Source: an uncultured Lachnospiraceae bacterium (lineage in GTDB: Bacteria > Bacillota > Clostridia > Lachnospirales > Lachnospiraceae). Taken from it: a stretch of 64,000 bases of DNA. Below, one piece after another: positions 34,957 through 43,697 of this stretch. A model generated the notes under the pieces. That model was not told the DNA's origin. It did not search any database and was given only the letters and a program-made list of their open reading frames with translations. The DNA is taken from assembly GCA_947382355.1 (NCBI GenBank), contig CANCYR010000011.1, forward strand, positions 1 through 64,000, in the 5' to 3' direction. The translations under genes and the position numbers were made by a program. How positions within the stretch are numbered: position 1 is the stretch's first letter; every line of letters begins with the position of its first letter.

Positions 34957-36039
34957 TTATTTCTTTTTCGTCCTCACAGGCTCCCGGTTCAACAAAACAC
35001 AATCTCCATTCTGCTTGGTAAGCTTATACAAAATACTTCCATATGCAGTATCTTCCGCAACACTGTTTCCAGCCGGATATCCCCGAAGGCACCCCTGTCC
35101 TTCCTGCCATTCATAAACCAGAACCAAATTGTTTTTCATAATACAAGAATGAAAAACGACTTCCTTCACATGCACAAATTCCATTCCCTGCCGTTTGAGA
35201 ACTCTTTTGGAGATTGCGAACATAAACAAAAAGATTAGAATCAATCCAATCAAACCGACAGCTTCTATGGCAAGAGAGTGGTTCAAAGAAACTCCGTTTT
35301 CTAACATGCTTAAAATTATGCCAATAGTGGTATATAAGACTGCCATTACGATCATGAAGTTCTTGGAAAAACGGAAGAGAATGCTCTGTATGACTTTCAC
35401 ATATAAATCTGCAAAATCTTCTTTGTCATGTCCCAAAAGCTCATGACCGTATTTGTTCAGGTCTTTCATATTTGGATGGGAAAGACGGCAATATTCATTT
35501 AGCTCCTTTGTCAGTGGATAAAAAGAGGAAAAGTCAGGAACCAGTCCTTTTAATTCATTATTCAGCCTTACCAGCTGAAAGGAACCGGCATCATCATATA
35601 AAACAAGAAATCGTTTTCCAATGTCTTCCTGCGAGATTTCTGAAAACCGTGAAGGATATTCCAGCAAAATTGGTTTTCCTTCTGCATCGGAAAAATCATC
35701 CTCTATGTATAAAAACAGCTCTTCTGATTCAATTTCTACCAGTGTGGCGCCGTTTACCATAAGATTTTCTTTCCTTAAAAATGTTCTTTTCGTCCTTTTT
35801 ATCCGAATCTCGTTTAATATTCTGGAAAAAGCAGTATAGAAAAGGACAAAACAAATTAATACCAAAACGAAGGAATTAAGTACATACATTTCGATAAACA
35901 TAGCAATGACGGCTAAAAATATGGCAGTTAAAAAGCTGCTTAAACTGCTTTTGGCTGCTGTCTGATAAATGCCTTCCAATATCTGTTTCCGGTTTTTGAA
36001 TAACAATTCCCTTTCCGATTCCGTGCATACTCGTTTCAT
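34957..36039 (-). CDS. Hypothetical membrane protein with two helix pairs
   Basis: A 360-residue protein with two hydrophobic segments near residues 35-75 and two near residues 228-275. The loops between and after are soluble: about 150 residues between the pairs and about 85 at the C-terminus, both likely cytoplasmic. The sequence HPNMKDLNKYGHELLGHDKEDFADLY sits before the second pair. I do not recognise a family. AAGGA lies eight bases before the ATG. It stands alone, with a probable element remnant at its 3' end. Confidence 0.75.
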   Translation of the reverse strand: MKRVCTESERELLFKNRKQILEGIYQTAAKSSLSSFLTAIFLAVIAMFIEMYVLNSFVLVLICFVLFYTAFSRILNEIRIKRTKRTFLRKENLMVNGATLVEIESEELFLYIEDDFSDAEGKPILLEYPSRFSEISQEDIGKRFLVLYDDAGSFQLVRLNNELKGLVPDFSSFYPLTKELNEYCRLSHPNMKDLNKYGHELLGHDKEDFADLYVKVIQSILFRFSKNFMIVMAVLYTTIGIILSMLENGVSLNHSLAIEAVGLIGLILIFLFMFAISKRVLKRQGMEFVHVKEVVFHSCIMKNNLVLVYEWQEGQGCLRGYPAGNSVAEDTAYGSILYKLTKQNGDCVLLNREPVRTKKK

Positions 36040-36241
36040 GTATCTATCCTTCCAAGTTTAAAGTATAATTGGATAATAATATGAAACAATTGTATCATAT
36101 AGAAAAAAAGAACTCCAGTAACAGCTTCCATAAATACGGTCTAAAAAGCTATTTTCCCTAAAAAGCAAATTGTGCTATACTGTACATAAAAATCAGAAAG
36201 AAATCTAATAAATAACATTAAAAGGAAGCAAGCAGGAATCT

Positions 36242-37399
36242 ATGAATTGTATCAGTATCAGTTATAGGAACACACCGTTAAGAATTCGGGAGTGCTGTGC
36301 ATTTTCCCCGGAAGAAAAAGAAACCTTTGAAAAAAAAGCGTTGCTTCTCGGCATAACAGGCTGTGTTGTGGTGTCCACCTGCAACCGGGTAGAAATTTAT
36401 TTTACCGGAGACGGCAGGATGATTCCAAAGATAGAAGCATTGTTTATGAAAGAAAAACAGATAGAAGAAGCTCTGTTTAAGAAAAGTATCTGCGTCTATA
36501 GTCAGGAAGGCGCATTGCGGCATTTGATGAAGGTTTCCTGCGGACTGGATTCCATGGTGCTTGGAGAGGATGAAATCTTACGGCAGGTAAAAGAAGCCTA
36601 TCAGGCTTCCATGGAAGGGAAACGCTGTGATTACGAATGCAATCTGGCATTTCAGGAGGCATTTCATGTGGCAAAGGCGGTGAAGACGGATACAGAGCTG
36701 TCTAAGACACCTGTTTCCATAGGGACGCTGGCAGCCCATAGGGTGATGGAATTTCTAAAGAAGCAGGAAAAGGCTTTGGGAGGAAATGTATTGTTAGTTG
36801 GCGCTACCGGGAAAATCGGGGGAATCGTGGCAAGGAATCTTTTAGATAAGGAAGGAATCCATTTGTTTCTCACCGGCAGAAGCCATAACCGGAAACAGGA
36901 GTTTTTCAGCAGGGAGGAAAATGCAGACTTCGTTCCCTATGAAAAACGCTATGAATATATAAATCAGGCAGATGTGATTATCAGCGCCACAAAAAGCCCT
37001 CATTATACCTTTACAAAGGAGGAAACAGCCCTGGCATTTCAGGAAAGGAAAAAAAGATTGTTCCTTGATCTGGCAGTGCCTTGTGACGTGGACGGGGAAA
37101 TAGGAAAGCTGCCCCATACGGAAATCATAAATATTGATGATTTTAAAATGCTGTCTAAGGAAAACAACGCTATAAAGCTGAAGGAAATGGAAAAAGCGCA
37201 GATATACATGGAGGAAGGGCTGGAGGAAATAAAAAAAGCCCTTTCCTACCATGAACTTCAGAAACATATGGAAGCCTTGCAGGAGCTTACAAAGAAAAAA
37301 GGCATTTCCCATGTGCTCTATCAATTGCGGGACAGGCTGACCGGAAACGAAATTCAGGCTTTGGTGGAAGGACTGAAGGAAGTGACAGGAGAAAAATAA
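36242..37399 (+). CDS. hemA: Glutamyl-tRNA reductase
   Basis: A 385-residue enzyme that makes glutamate-1-semialdehyde from Glu-tRNA with NADPH, the first step to tetrapyrroles. N-terminal ISYRNTPLRIRE, catalytic Cys47 in STCNRVEIY, GLDSMVLGEDEIL motif, NADPH-binding GATGKIGG (about residue 184) and a helical dimerisation tail. It opens a six-gene operon in which all genes are close together. No riboswitch is evident in the 200 bases upstream; a TATACT box lies near 36175 without a clear -35. Confidence 0.96.
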   Translation: MNCISISYRNTPLRIRECCAFSPEEKETFEKKALLLGITGCVVVSTCNRVEIYFTGDGRMIPKIEALFMKEKQIEEALFKKSICVYSQEGALRHLMKVSCGLDSMVLGEDEILRQVKEAYQASMEGKRCDYECNLAFQEAFHVAKAVKTDTELSKTPVSIGTLAAHRVMEFLKKQEKALGGNVLLVGATGKIGGIVARNLLDKEGIHLFLTGRSHNRKQEFFSREENADFVPYEKRYEYINQADVIISATKSPHYTFTKEETALAFQERKKRLFLDLAVPCDVDGEIGKLPHTEIINIDDFKMLSKENNAIKLKEMEKAQIYMEEGLEEIKKALSYHELQKHMEALQELTKKKGISHVLYQLRDRLTGNEIQALVEGLKEVTGEK

Positions 37400-37401
37400 A
37401 A

Positions 37402-38034
37402 ATGGCGTATTTTCCTATTTATGTAAACTTGGAACGAAAAAAAATATTGATTGCGGGAGGCGGCAGGGTTGCTCTTAGAAAGGTGAAAATTCTGTTAGAA
37501 TATGGTCCCCGGATTCTGGTAGTGGCTCCTGAAATAGAAGAAGAGCTTTACAGGCTGGAAAAAACAGCAGGTCCCGGCAGTCTTATGCTGGAACACAGAA
37601 AGTTTCGTCAGGAGGATTTAAAGGCGGCGGATATAATTATCGCAGCAACGGATTCTCCTTTGGAAAACAGCAAAATATACAAGTTATGTAAACAAAATGG
37701 GAAGCCGGTGAATGTAGTGGACGTGCCGGAGGAGTGCGATTTTATTTTTCCTGCCATCGTTAAGAAAAGGGATTTGGTAGTGTCCGTTTCAACCGGAGGA
37801 AAAAGCCCTCTTTTTGCAGCCAGACTGAAAAAGGAGCTGGAAGAGAGGATTCCTGATTATTATGGAGAGCTGGTGGAGCTGCTGGGAGCATGGCGCAGCA
37901 AGGTTTTGACAGAAGCGTCAGATATAAAAAAGCGCAAGCGCATTTTCGGAGCATTGATAGAAAAGGGAAAGAAACAGGGCGGTAAGCTGTCGGAGAAGGA
38001 AATCAGACATATAATAGAAAAGGAAGCGCAGTAG
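37402..38034 (+). CDS. Precorrin-2 dehydrogenase / sirohydrochlorin ferrochelatase
   Basis: A 210-residue Met8/CysG-N type protein. NAD-binding start FPIYVNLERKKILIAGGGRVA, and the catalytic region VVDVPEECDFIFPAIVKK with its Asp, followed by VSVSTGGKSPLFA. It oxidises precorrin-2 to sirohydrochlorin, and members of the family also insert iron to give siroheme. The gene starts two bases after hemA and is followed two bases later by hemC. Confidence 0.92.
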   Translation: MAYFPIYVNLERKKILIAGGGRVALRKVKILLEYGPRILVVAPEIEEELYRLEKTAGPGSLMLEHRKFRQEDLKAADIIIAATDSPLENSKIYKLCKQNGKPVNVVDVPEECDFIFPAIVKKRDLVVSVSTGGKSPLFAARLKKELEERIPDYYGELVELLGAWRSKVLTEASDIKKRKRIFGALIEKGKKQGGKLSEKEIRHIIEKEAQ

Positions 38035-38036
38035 GG

Positions 38037-39011
38037 ATGGAAAAAATCAAAATCGGCACAAGAGGAAGCGCTCTGGCATTGGCACAGACGGAATTGGTAA
38101 TAAGACAGATGAAAGAGAAATTTCCGGAAGCGGAATGTGAAGTCTGCACCATTACCACAAAGGGGGATAAAATTTTGGATAAGCCTCTTGTGGAATTTGG
38201 CGGCAAGGGCGTTTTCCTTACGGAAATTGAGGAAAAGCTTATGACAGGGGAAATAGACCTGGCTGTCCATAGTGCCAAGGATATGCCTATGGAACTGACA
38301 GAGGGACTTGACATTTTAGCAGTGCTGAAGCGGGAAGACCCAAGGGATGTGCTTGTTACCATGGACTTTGAAGGGTTTTTGAAAAAGGAACATCCTGTGG
38401 TGGGAACTTCCAGCCTTAGAAGACAGGTGCAGATACAACAGATATTTCCGGCGGCGATCTGCCAAACACTGAGAGGAAATGTGAATACAAGGCTGAAAAA
38501 GCTGGAGGAGGGCATGTATGACGGAATCCTTTTGGCGGCAGCGGGGTTGAACAGGCTTGGTCTTGAAAAGGAAGAAAAATTTCATTACTATATCATTGAC
38601 GTAGACAGGATGATTCCCGCAGGAGGACAGGGAATTATTGCGGTGGAAGGAAAAAAGGACAGCCCCCTTTCAAAGCTTCTTGAGTCCATAACCCATAAAG
38701 CCACAAGGAGAGAGCTGGAGTTGGAGCGAATGGCGCTAAAGCTGCTAGAGGCAGGCTGCCATGAACCGGTAGGGGTGTATACAAGGCTTGAGAAAGCCGG
38801 GGAGATAAAAAAAGATAATACAGATAAAGATAATGCGGATAAAATCAATGCTGATAAAGACAACACAGCTTTAGATTACATGCTTTCTATCCGGATGTGC
38901 AGCGATGTAAATGGACAATTGATAAAAAAAATGACAAAGGTGCCAGATGCACGGGCGAAAAAAGCTCTGGCAGAGCTTGCAGGGGATTTACGGAAACAGG
39001 AAAGAAAGTAA
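38037..39011 (+). CDS. hemC: Hydroxymethylbilane synthase (porphobilinogen deaminase)
   Basis: A 324-residue enzyme joining four porphobilinogens into hydroxymethylbilane. RGSALALAQTE at the start, HSAKDMP loop, SSLRRQVQI and RGNVNTRLKKL motifs, and the cofactor-binding Cys241 in LEAGCHEPVG. In domain 3, after VYTRLEKAGE, there is an extra Asp/Lys/Asn stretch (about residues 258-279: DNTDKDNADKINADKDNTA), a low-complexity insertion built of near-repeats at DNA level. It should be a surface loop and not affect catalysis. Confidence 0.95.
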   Translation: MEKIKIGTRGSALALAQTELVIRQMKEKFPEAECEVCTITTKGDKILDKPLVEFGGKGVFLTEIEEKLMTGEIDLAVHSAKDMPMELTEGLDILAVLKREDPRDVLVTMDFEGFLKKEHPVVGTSSLRRQVQIQQIFPAAICQTLRGNVNTRLKKLEEGMYDGILLAAAGLNRLGLEKEEKFHYYIIDVDRMIPAGGQGIIAVEGKKDSPLSKLLESITHKATRRELELERMALKLLEAGCHEPVGVYTRLEKAGEIKKDNTDKDNADKINADKDNTALDYMLSIRMCSDVNGQLIKKMTKVPDARAKKALAELAGDLRKQERK

Positions 39012-39113
39012 GAGACAAATACTGTTCCGTTACGCAGAGAAAAAAATCAGACGGTGGAAGGACAGCAAAAAAGGAAAAGCTCGTAAAAATAGGAAAAGGC
39101 AGTGAGGTAGAAA

Positions 39114-40610
39114 ATGCAGAAAGTCTATCTGGTAGGGGCAGGCCCCGGTGATAAAGAATTGATAACGGTAAAGGGATTACGGTTGTTGCAGGAATGCGAT
39201 GTGGTTATTTATGACAGGCTGGCTTCTTTTGAACTGCTTGAAGAGGTAAGGGCGGACTGCATAAAAGTTTTTGTGGGAAAAGAGCCGGGCTGCCATTCCA
39301 TGGACCAAAAGGAAATCAACCGGCTGCTTGTGGAATACGGAAAAAGATACGACAATGTTGTCAGATTAAAAGGGGGAGACCCCTTTGTGTTTGGCAGAGG
39401 GGGAGAAGAGGCAGAAGCATTACAGCAGGCAGGGCTTTCCTTTGAACTGGTTCCCGGTGTGACTTCTGCCGTTGCAGTGCCGGAATGTGCCGGCATTCCT
39501 GTTACCCACAGAGGCATGAGCCAAAGCTTTCATGTTATTACCGGTCACACAGGGGATGGGAGAAATGCTTTGACGGAAAATTATGACATGCTTGCCAGAT
39601 TAAACGGGACGCTTGTATTTTTAATGGGGCTTGGAAACCTGAAGGAAATTACGGAAAGGCTTATGTTTTATGGAAAGGATAAAAACACTCCGGCAGCAGT
39701 AATTGAAAAGGGAACCACCAGGGAAGAAAGAGTTGTCAGAGGAACCTTGGAAACTATTTACCATAAAGCGGGCATTGCAGGGCTTTCCTCTCCTGTAGTG
39801 ATTCTCATAGGGGAGACGGCGGGACTTTCATATAAAAAAGAGAAAAAGCACTCTGGAAAGCTCATTGGTATTACAGCAACCCCTCATACGGCGCATAAAT
39901 TAAGGGAAGCATTGGAGCGGGAAGGCTTTCAGGCAGTGGAAGCCTGCAACATGGAAGTGGAGGAAATCAGGGAAGCAGAGCAGCAGGATAAGCTGAAAGA
40001 AGCCTTTTTCCGGTTAGAAGAATATCAGTGGATTTTATTTACCAGCCCAAACGGAGTGAGAATATTCTTTGAGCGGGCAAAGGCGGAGGGGATTCAAAGC
40101 CTTGGGGGATTTGGAATGAAATTTGCCGTAATCGGAAGCGGAAGCAGGGCAGCATTAAGGGAATACGGAATAGAAGCGGACTTTATGCCAACAACCTATA
40201 CTTCTAAAAATTTTGCATTGGAATTTGTAAAGCAGGCATGTCCGAAAGAGAAAGTCCTGCTTCCAAGAGCAAAGCAGGGCAGCAGGGAAATCACCCGGAT
40301 ATTAAATGAACATGGCTTTGACTATGAAGAAGTTTCCATTTATGATGTAAAAGGAAGCCTGTGTGCGGATAAAGAAGCTCTTGAAAAAATAGACTGTTAT
40401 GTGTTTGTCAGCGCTTCCGGCGTAAAAAGCTTTTTTAGTCAAATACAGGAAAAGGTGCCGGATTATCGTTTTCATGGAAAGATTGCCTGTATCGGTCAGA
40501 TAACCGGAGAAGAAGTGGAAAGACAGGGCTTTTCTGCACATATATTGGCACAGGTCAGTGACGTGGAAGGGCTGGTAGAAAGTATCCGGAAAGATTATGC
40601 TATGCCCTGA
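39114..40610 (+). CDS. cobA-hemD: Fused uroporphyrinogen-III C-methyltransferase / uroporphyrinogen-III synthase
   Basis: A 498-residue two-domain enzyme. Residues about 1-245 are SUMT/CobA: VYLVGAGPGDKELITVKG, RLKGGDPFVFGRGGEE and the VPGVTSA motif. Residues about 255-498 are HemD, with LFTSPNGVRIFFERA and the closing FVSASGVKSFF and CIGQITGEEVE segments. HemD closes the hydroxymethylbilane into uroporphyrinogen III, and CobA methylates it to precorrin-2, so both steps are covalently linked. This fusion is common in Clostridia. GAGG precedes the ATG. Confidence 0.95.
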   Translation: MQKVYLVGAGPGDKELITVKGLRLLQECDVVIYDRLASFELLEEVRADCIKVFVGKEPGCHSMDQKEINRLLVEYGKRYDNVVRLKGGDPFVFGRGGEEAEALQQAGLSFELVPGVTSAVAVPECAGIPVTHRGMSQSFHVITGHTGDGRNALTENYDMLARLNGTLVFLMGLGNLKEITERLMFYGKDKNTPAAVIEKGTTREERVVRGTLETIYHKAGIAGLSSPVVILIGETAGLSYKKEKKHSGKLIGITATPHTAHKLREALEREGFQAVEACNMEVEEIREAEQQDKLKEAFFRLEEYQWILFTSPNGVRIFFERAKAEGIQSLGGFGMKFAVIGSGSRAALREYGIEADFMPTTYTSKNFALEFVKQACPKEKVLLPRAKQGSREITRILNEHGFDYEEVSIYDVKGSLCADKEALEKIDCYVFVSASGVKSFFSQIQEKVPDYRFHGKIACIGQITGEEVERQGFSAHILAQVSDVEGLVESIRKDYAMP

Positions 40611-40711
40611 CGGCTTTCCTGCCCATAAAAATTTGCCGGTACTTCCAAAATAGAGTGAACTATAAAAACAGATTAGATGAAAAAAACAGGAAAAGATTGG
40701 AGAAGACTTGA

Positions 40712-41692
40712 ATGAAAAGAATGCGCAGACTGCGGGTAAGCCGACAAATGCGGAGGCTGGTAAGGGAAACCAGCGTGGAAAGAGGGGATTTGGTATACCC
40801 TGTTTTTATTATAGAAGGGGAAAATATCAAAAATCCCATAGCATCCATGCCGGGTATCTTTCAATATTCCATAGACAGACTGGATGAGGAGCTTGACAGG
40901 GTAAGGCATGCGGGCATAGGAGCAGTGCTGTTATTTGGCATTCCTGCCCATAAGGATGAAGCTGGAAGTGAAGCTTATGCCAAAGACGGGATTACCCAGA
41001 GGGCGGTAAGATTTATAAAGGAAAGAATACCAGAGCTTTTGGTTATTGCGGATGTGTGCCTTTGTGAATATACATCCCACGGGCACTGCGGGCTGGTTTC
41101 CCATGGAGAAGTCCTGAATGATGAAACCCTTCCTCTTCTTGGAAAGATGGCGGTTAGTCTGGCAGAGGCGGGAGCTGATATCATTGCCCCCTCTGATATG
41201 ATGGACGGCAGGGTGGCATATATCAGGGAAGCATTGGACAAGGCGGGATACAGCAATATTATGATTATGGCATACAGCGCCAAGTTTGCCTCCGGCTATT
41301 ATTCTCCTTTTCGGGATGCGGCGCACTCGGCTCCGGGCTTTGGAGACCGGAAAACCTACCAGATGGATTTTGCCAACCGGAAGGAGGCAATCAGGGAGTG
41401 GAAGGAGGATATTGAAGAAGGAGCGGATGTGATTATGATAAAGCCCGCCCTTGCTTATTTGGATATTGTCAGAGAAGCGGCGGACAGAACCGAATATCCT
41501 ATTGCCGCCTACAATGTGAGCGGGGAATATTCCATGGTAAAAGCGGCGGCAGCAAATGGCTGGATTGATGAAAAAAGGATTGTCATGGAAAATATGACGG
41601 CAATAAAAAGAGCGGGGGCAAAAATCATCATAACCTATCATGCTATTGATGTGGCAGCTTGGCTTAAGGAGCAGGAGGAAATGGATGAATAA
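40712..41692 (+). CDS. hemB: Delta-aminolevulinic acid dehydratase (porphobilinogen synthase)
   Basis: A 326-residue enzyme condensing two ALA to porphobilinogen. The Cys-rich zinc site is present ([14 protein letters not shown]), as are the two Schiff-base lysines ([10 protein letters not shown] and [12 protein letters not shown]). The zinc-type active site distinguishes it from Mg-type enzymes. It overlaps hemL by eight bases, so the last two enzymes are translationally coupled. Confidence 0.97.
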   Translation: MKRMRRLRVSRQMRRLVRETSVERGDLVYPVFIIEGENIKNPIASMPGIFQYSIDRLDEELDRVRHAGIGAVLLFGIPAHKDEAGSEAYAKDGITQRAVRFIKERIPELLVIADVCLCEYTSHGHCGLVSHGEVLNDETLPLLGKMAVSLAEAGADIIAPSDMMDGRVAYIREALDKAGYSNIMIMAYSAKFASGYYSPFRDAAHSAPGFGDRKTYQMDFANRKEAIREWKEDIEEGADVIMIKPALAYLDIVREAADRTEYPIAAYNVSGEYSMVKAAAANGWIDEKRIVMENMTAIKRAGAKIIITYHAIDVAAWLKEQEEMDE

Positions 41693-42965
41693 AACGAAAT
41701 CGGAACAATTATTTGAACAGTCCGGGAAATGTATTCCCGGAGGCGTCAACAGTCCGGTAAGGGCATATCAGGCAGTAGGTAGCACCCCTGTTTTCATAGA
41801 AAGAGCCAAGGGCTCAAAAATATATGATGTGGATGGACGGGAGTATATCGATTATGTCTGTTCCTGGGGTCCCTGTATTCTGGGACATTGTGACAAAGGC
41901 GTCATAGAAGCCGTAAAACAGGCATGTGACAAAGGGCTGACTTTTGGAGCGCCTACAGAAGCAGAATATGAGTTGGCAATGCTCATAAAAGAATGTATGC
42001 CTTCCATGGAAATGACAAGGCTTGTAAGCTCGGGAACGGAAGCGGTAATGAGCGCTGTCAGGGTTGCAAGAGGCTATACGGGAAGGAAAAAGATTGTAAA
42101 GTTCAGAGGGTGCTATCACGGACATTCCGACGGGCTTTTAGTAAAAGCAGGCTCCGGCGCCATGACCCAGGCGGTGCCGGACAGTGCAGGGGTTTTAGAG
42201 GATTTTACGAAGCACACGTTGATAGCCGTATATAATGGGGAAGCTTCCGTAAAGGAATTGTTTGAAGCGGAAGGAGAGGATATAGCGGCAGTTATTGTGG
42301 AACCGGCAGCAGCCAATATGGGAGTGGTGCCTCCTGGGGAAGGCTTTCTGCAATTTTTAAGAGAGATTACAAAAAAGTATGGTGCTTTGCTTATATTTGA
42401 TGAGGTCATTACCGGATTCCGGCTGGCATTGGGAGGAGCACAGGAGTATTATGGAGTGACGCCCGATTTGACCACTCTTGGAAAAATCATCGGGGGAGGG
42501 ATGCCTATAGGAGCTTATGGAGGAAAACGGGAAATCATGGAGGTTGTGGCGCCTATAGGTCCTGTTTATCAGGCAGGAACTTTGTCGGGAAATCCGGTTT
42601 CCACCGCTGCAGGAATTGCAACCTTATCTGCATTAAGACAGGGAGGCAGCAGGCTGTATAAGGAGCTGGAGGAAAAAGGGAAAAAACTGGCAGAGGCGGT
42701 AAAAGAAGCATTTGGAGACAGAGTTTGGGTCAACAGGGCAGGCTCTTTGCTGAGTGTGTTCTTTACAGGGGAAAAGGTGACGGATTATCAAAGCGCTGCC
42801 TGTTCTGACGGGGAAGAATATGCAAGGTATTTTCATTATCTGCTGAAACATGGGATATATACGGCGCCTTCCCGGTTTGAGGCTGTGTTTTTATCGGCAG
42901 CGCATAGCCATGAGGATTTGGAACGGACAATAGAAGTGATAAAAAGGGCAGGAAAGGAATTATAA
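41685..42965 (+). CDS. hemL: Glutamate-1-semialdehyde 2,1-aminomutase
   Basis: A 426-residue PLP enzyme making 5-aminolevulinate. N-terminal [28 protein letters not shown], Asp in [12 protein letters not shown], and the PLP Lys in [17 protein letters not shown]. The frame is open from 41640, inside hemB, but the ATG at 41685 with AGGAGG upstream gives the family N-terminus. It completes the route from Glu-tRNA to siroheme; no hemE, hemG or hemH is in the operon. Confidence 0.96.
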   Translation: MNKTKSEQLFEQSGKCIPGGVNSPVRAYQAVGSTPVFIERAKGSKIYDVDGREYIDYVCSWGPCILGHCDKGVIEAVKQACDKGLTFGAPTEAEYELAMLIKECMPSMEMTRLVSSGTEAVMSAVRVARGYTGRKKIVKFRGCYHGHSDGLLVKAGSGAMTQAVPDSAGVLEDFTKHTLIAVYNGEASVKELFEAEGEDIAAVIVEPAAANMGVVPPGEGFLQFLREITKKYGALLIFDEVITGFRLALGGAQEYYGVTPDLTTLGKIIGGGMPIGAYGGKREIMEVVAPIGPVYQAGTLSGNPVSTAAGIATLSALRQGGSRLYKELEEKGKKLAEAVKEAFGDRVWVNRAGSLLSVFFTGEKVTDYQSAACSDGEEYARYFHYLLKHGIYTAPSRFEAVFLSAAHSHEDLERTIEVIKRAGKEL

Positions 42966-42978
42966 CAGGAGGATGATT

Positions 42979-43587
42979 ATGAAGAAGAAAATAATTCTGG
43001 CAGCATTTGCGGCAGTGCTTACAGCAGGGATTTTAACAGGCTGCGGCAATAAGGAGAAAGAAATAACGGATGATATGGAAATTATGACAGGCGACAGTCT
43101 GGAAATAAATCCGGAGGAAGGGGAAGCGGATGAAACAGAGGAGTCAGAAAACGCTGCAGTGGAAATGAAGGGAACTGTTACGGTCTTAGCAGGAGCAACA
43201 CCCTATGGGGAAATACTGGAACAGGCAAAGCCTTTGCTGGCAGAAAAGGGCTGGGAGCTGGAAGTGACGATTCAGGACGATTATGTACAGGCGGATGAGG
43301 CTGTGGAAAAAGGTGAATTTGATGCATGTTACTTACAGACGATTTCCGATTTGGACAGCTTTAACAAAGAAAAGGGAGCCCATTTGGTAAATGCCGCCGA
43401 AATCCATTACGGGATGTCTGAGCCATCCCAATCCTCACAGGCAGACAGTGATGCCAGTATTATTGCGGTAAAAGAAGGGAACCAGGAAAGTGAAGGAATT
43501 CAGGCATTGATAGAAGTATTAAAATCAGGTGAAATCAGGTCGTTTATAGAAAATACTTATGACGGAGCGATAGTTGCCTGTGAATAG
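42979..43587 (+). CDS. Shortened NlpA/MetQ-like lipoprotein
   Basis: A 202-residue lipoprotein (lipobox LTGCG, Cys21). After an acidic spacer the core resembles the NlpA/MetQ solute-binding fold: VTVLAGATPYGEILEQAKP, then GEFDACYLQTISDLDSFNKE and the C-terminal IRSFIENTYDGAIVA. MetQ proteins are about 270 residues; here the middle part of the second lobe appears to be missing and bridged by SEPSQSSQADSDAS. No transporter genes are adjacent. AGGAGG abuts the ATG at 42973, so the ATG at 42979 is used. Placement behind hemL hints at a link to tetrapyrrole or cobalt, which is only an inference. Confidence 0.75.
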   Translation: MKKKIILAAFAAVLTAGILTGCGNKEKEITDDMEIMTGDSLEINPEEGEADETEESENAAVEMKGTVTVLAGATPYGEILEQAKPLLAEKGWELEVTIQDDYVQADEAVEKGEFDACYLQTISDLDSFNKEKGAHLVNAAEIHYGMSEPSQSSQADSDASIIAVKEGNQESEGIQALIEVLKSGEIRSFIENTYDGAIVACE

Positions 43588-43629
43588 AAGTAAAAATAAA
43601 AAATGAAACAATAAATGAAACATAAAATA

Positions 43630-43684
43630 AAAGAAGTCATATAAGGAATATCATGGAACATTCCCTATATGATTTCTTTTTTTG
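43630..43684. terminator. Bidirectional terminator between convergent genes
   Basis: AAAAGAAGTCATATA(A)GGAAT and its near complement ending in ATATGATTTCTTTT form a long stem with T-runs on both strands. It serves the heme operon/NlpA (plus) and the large membrane protein (minus). Confidence 0.88.
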
Positions 43685-43697
43685 CTTTCCAGAGCCT

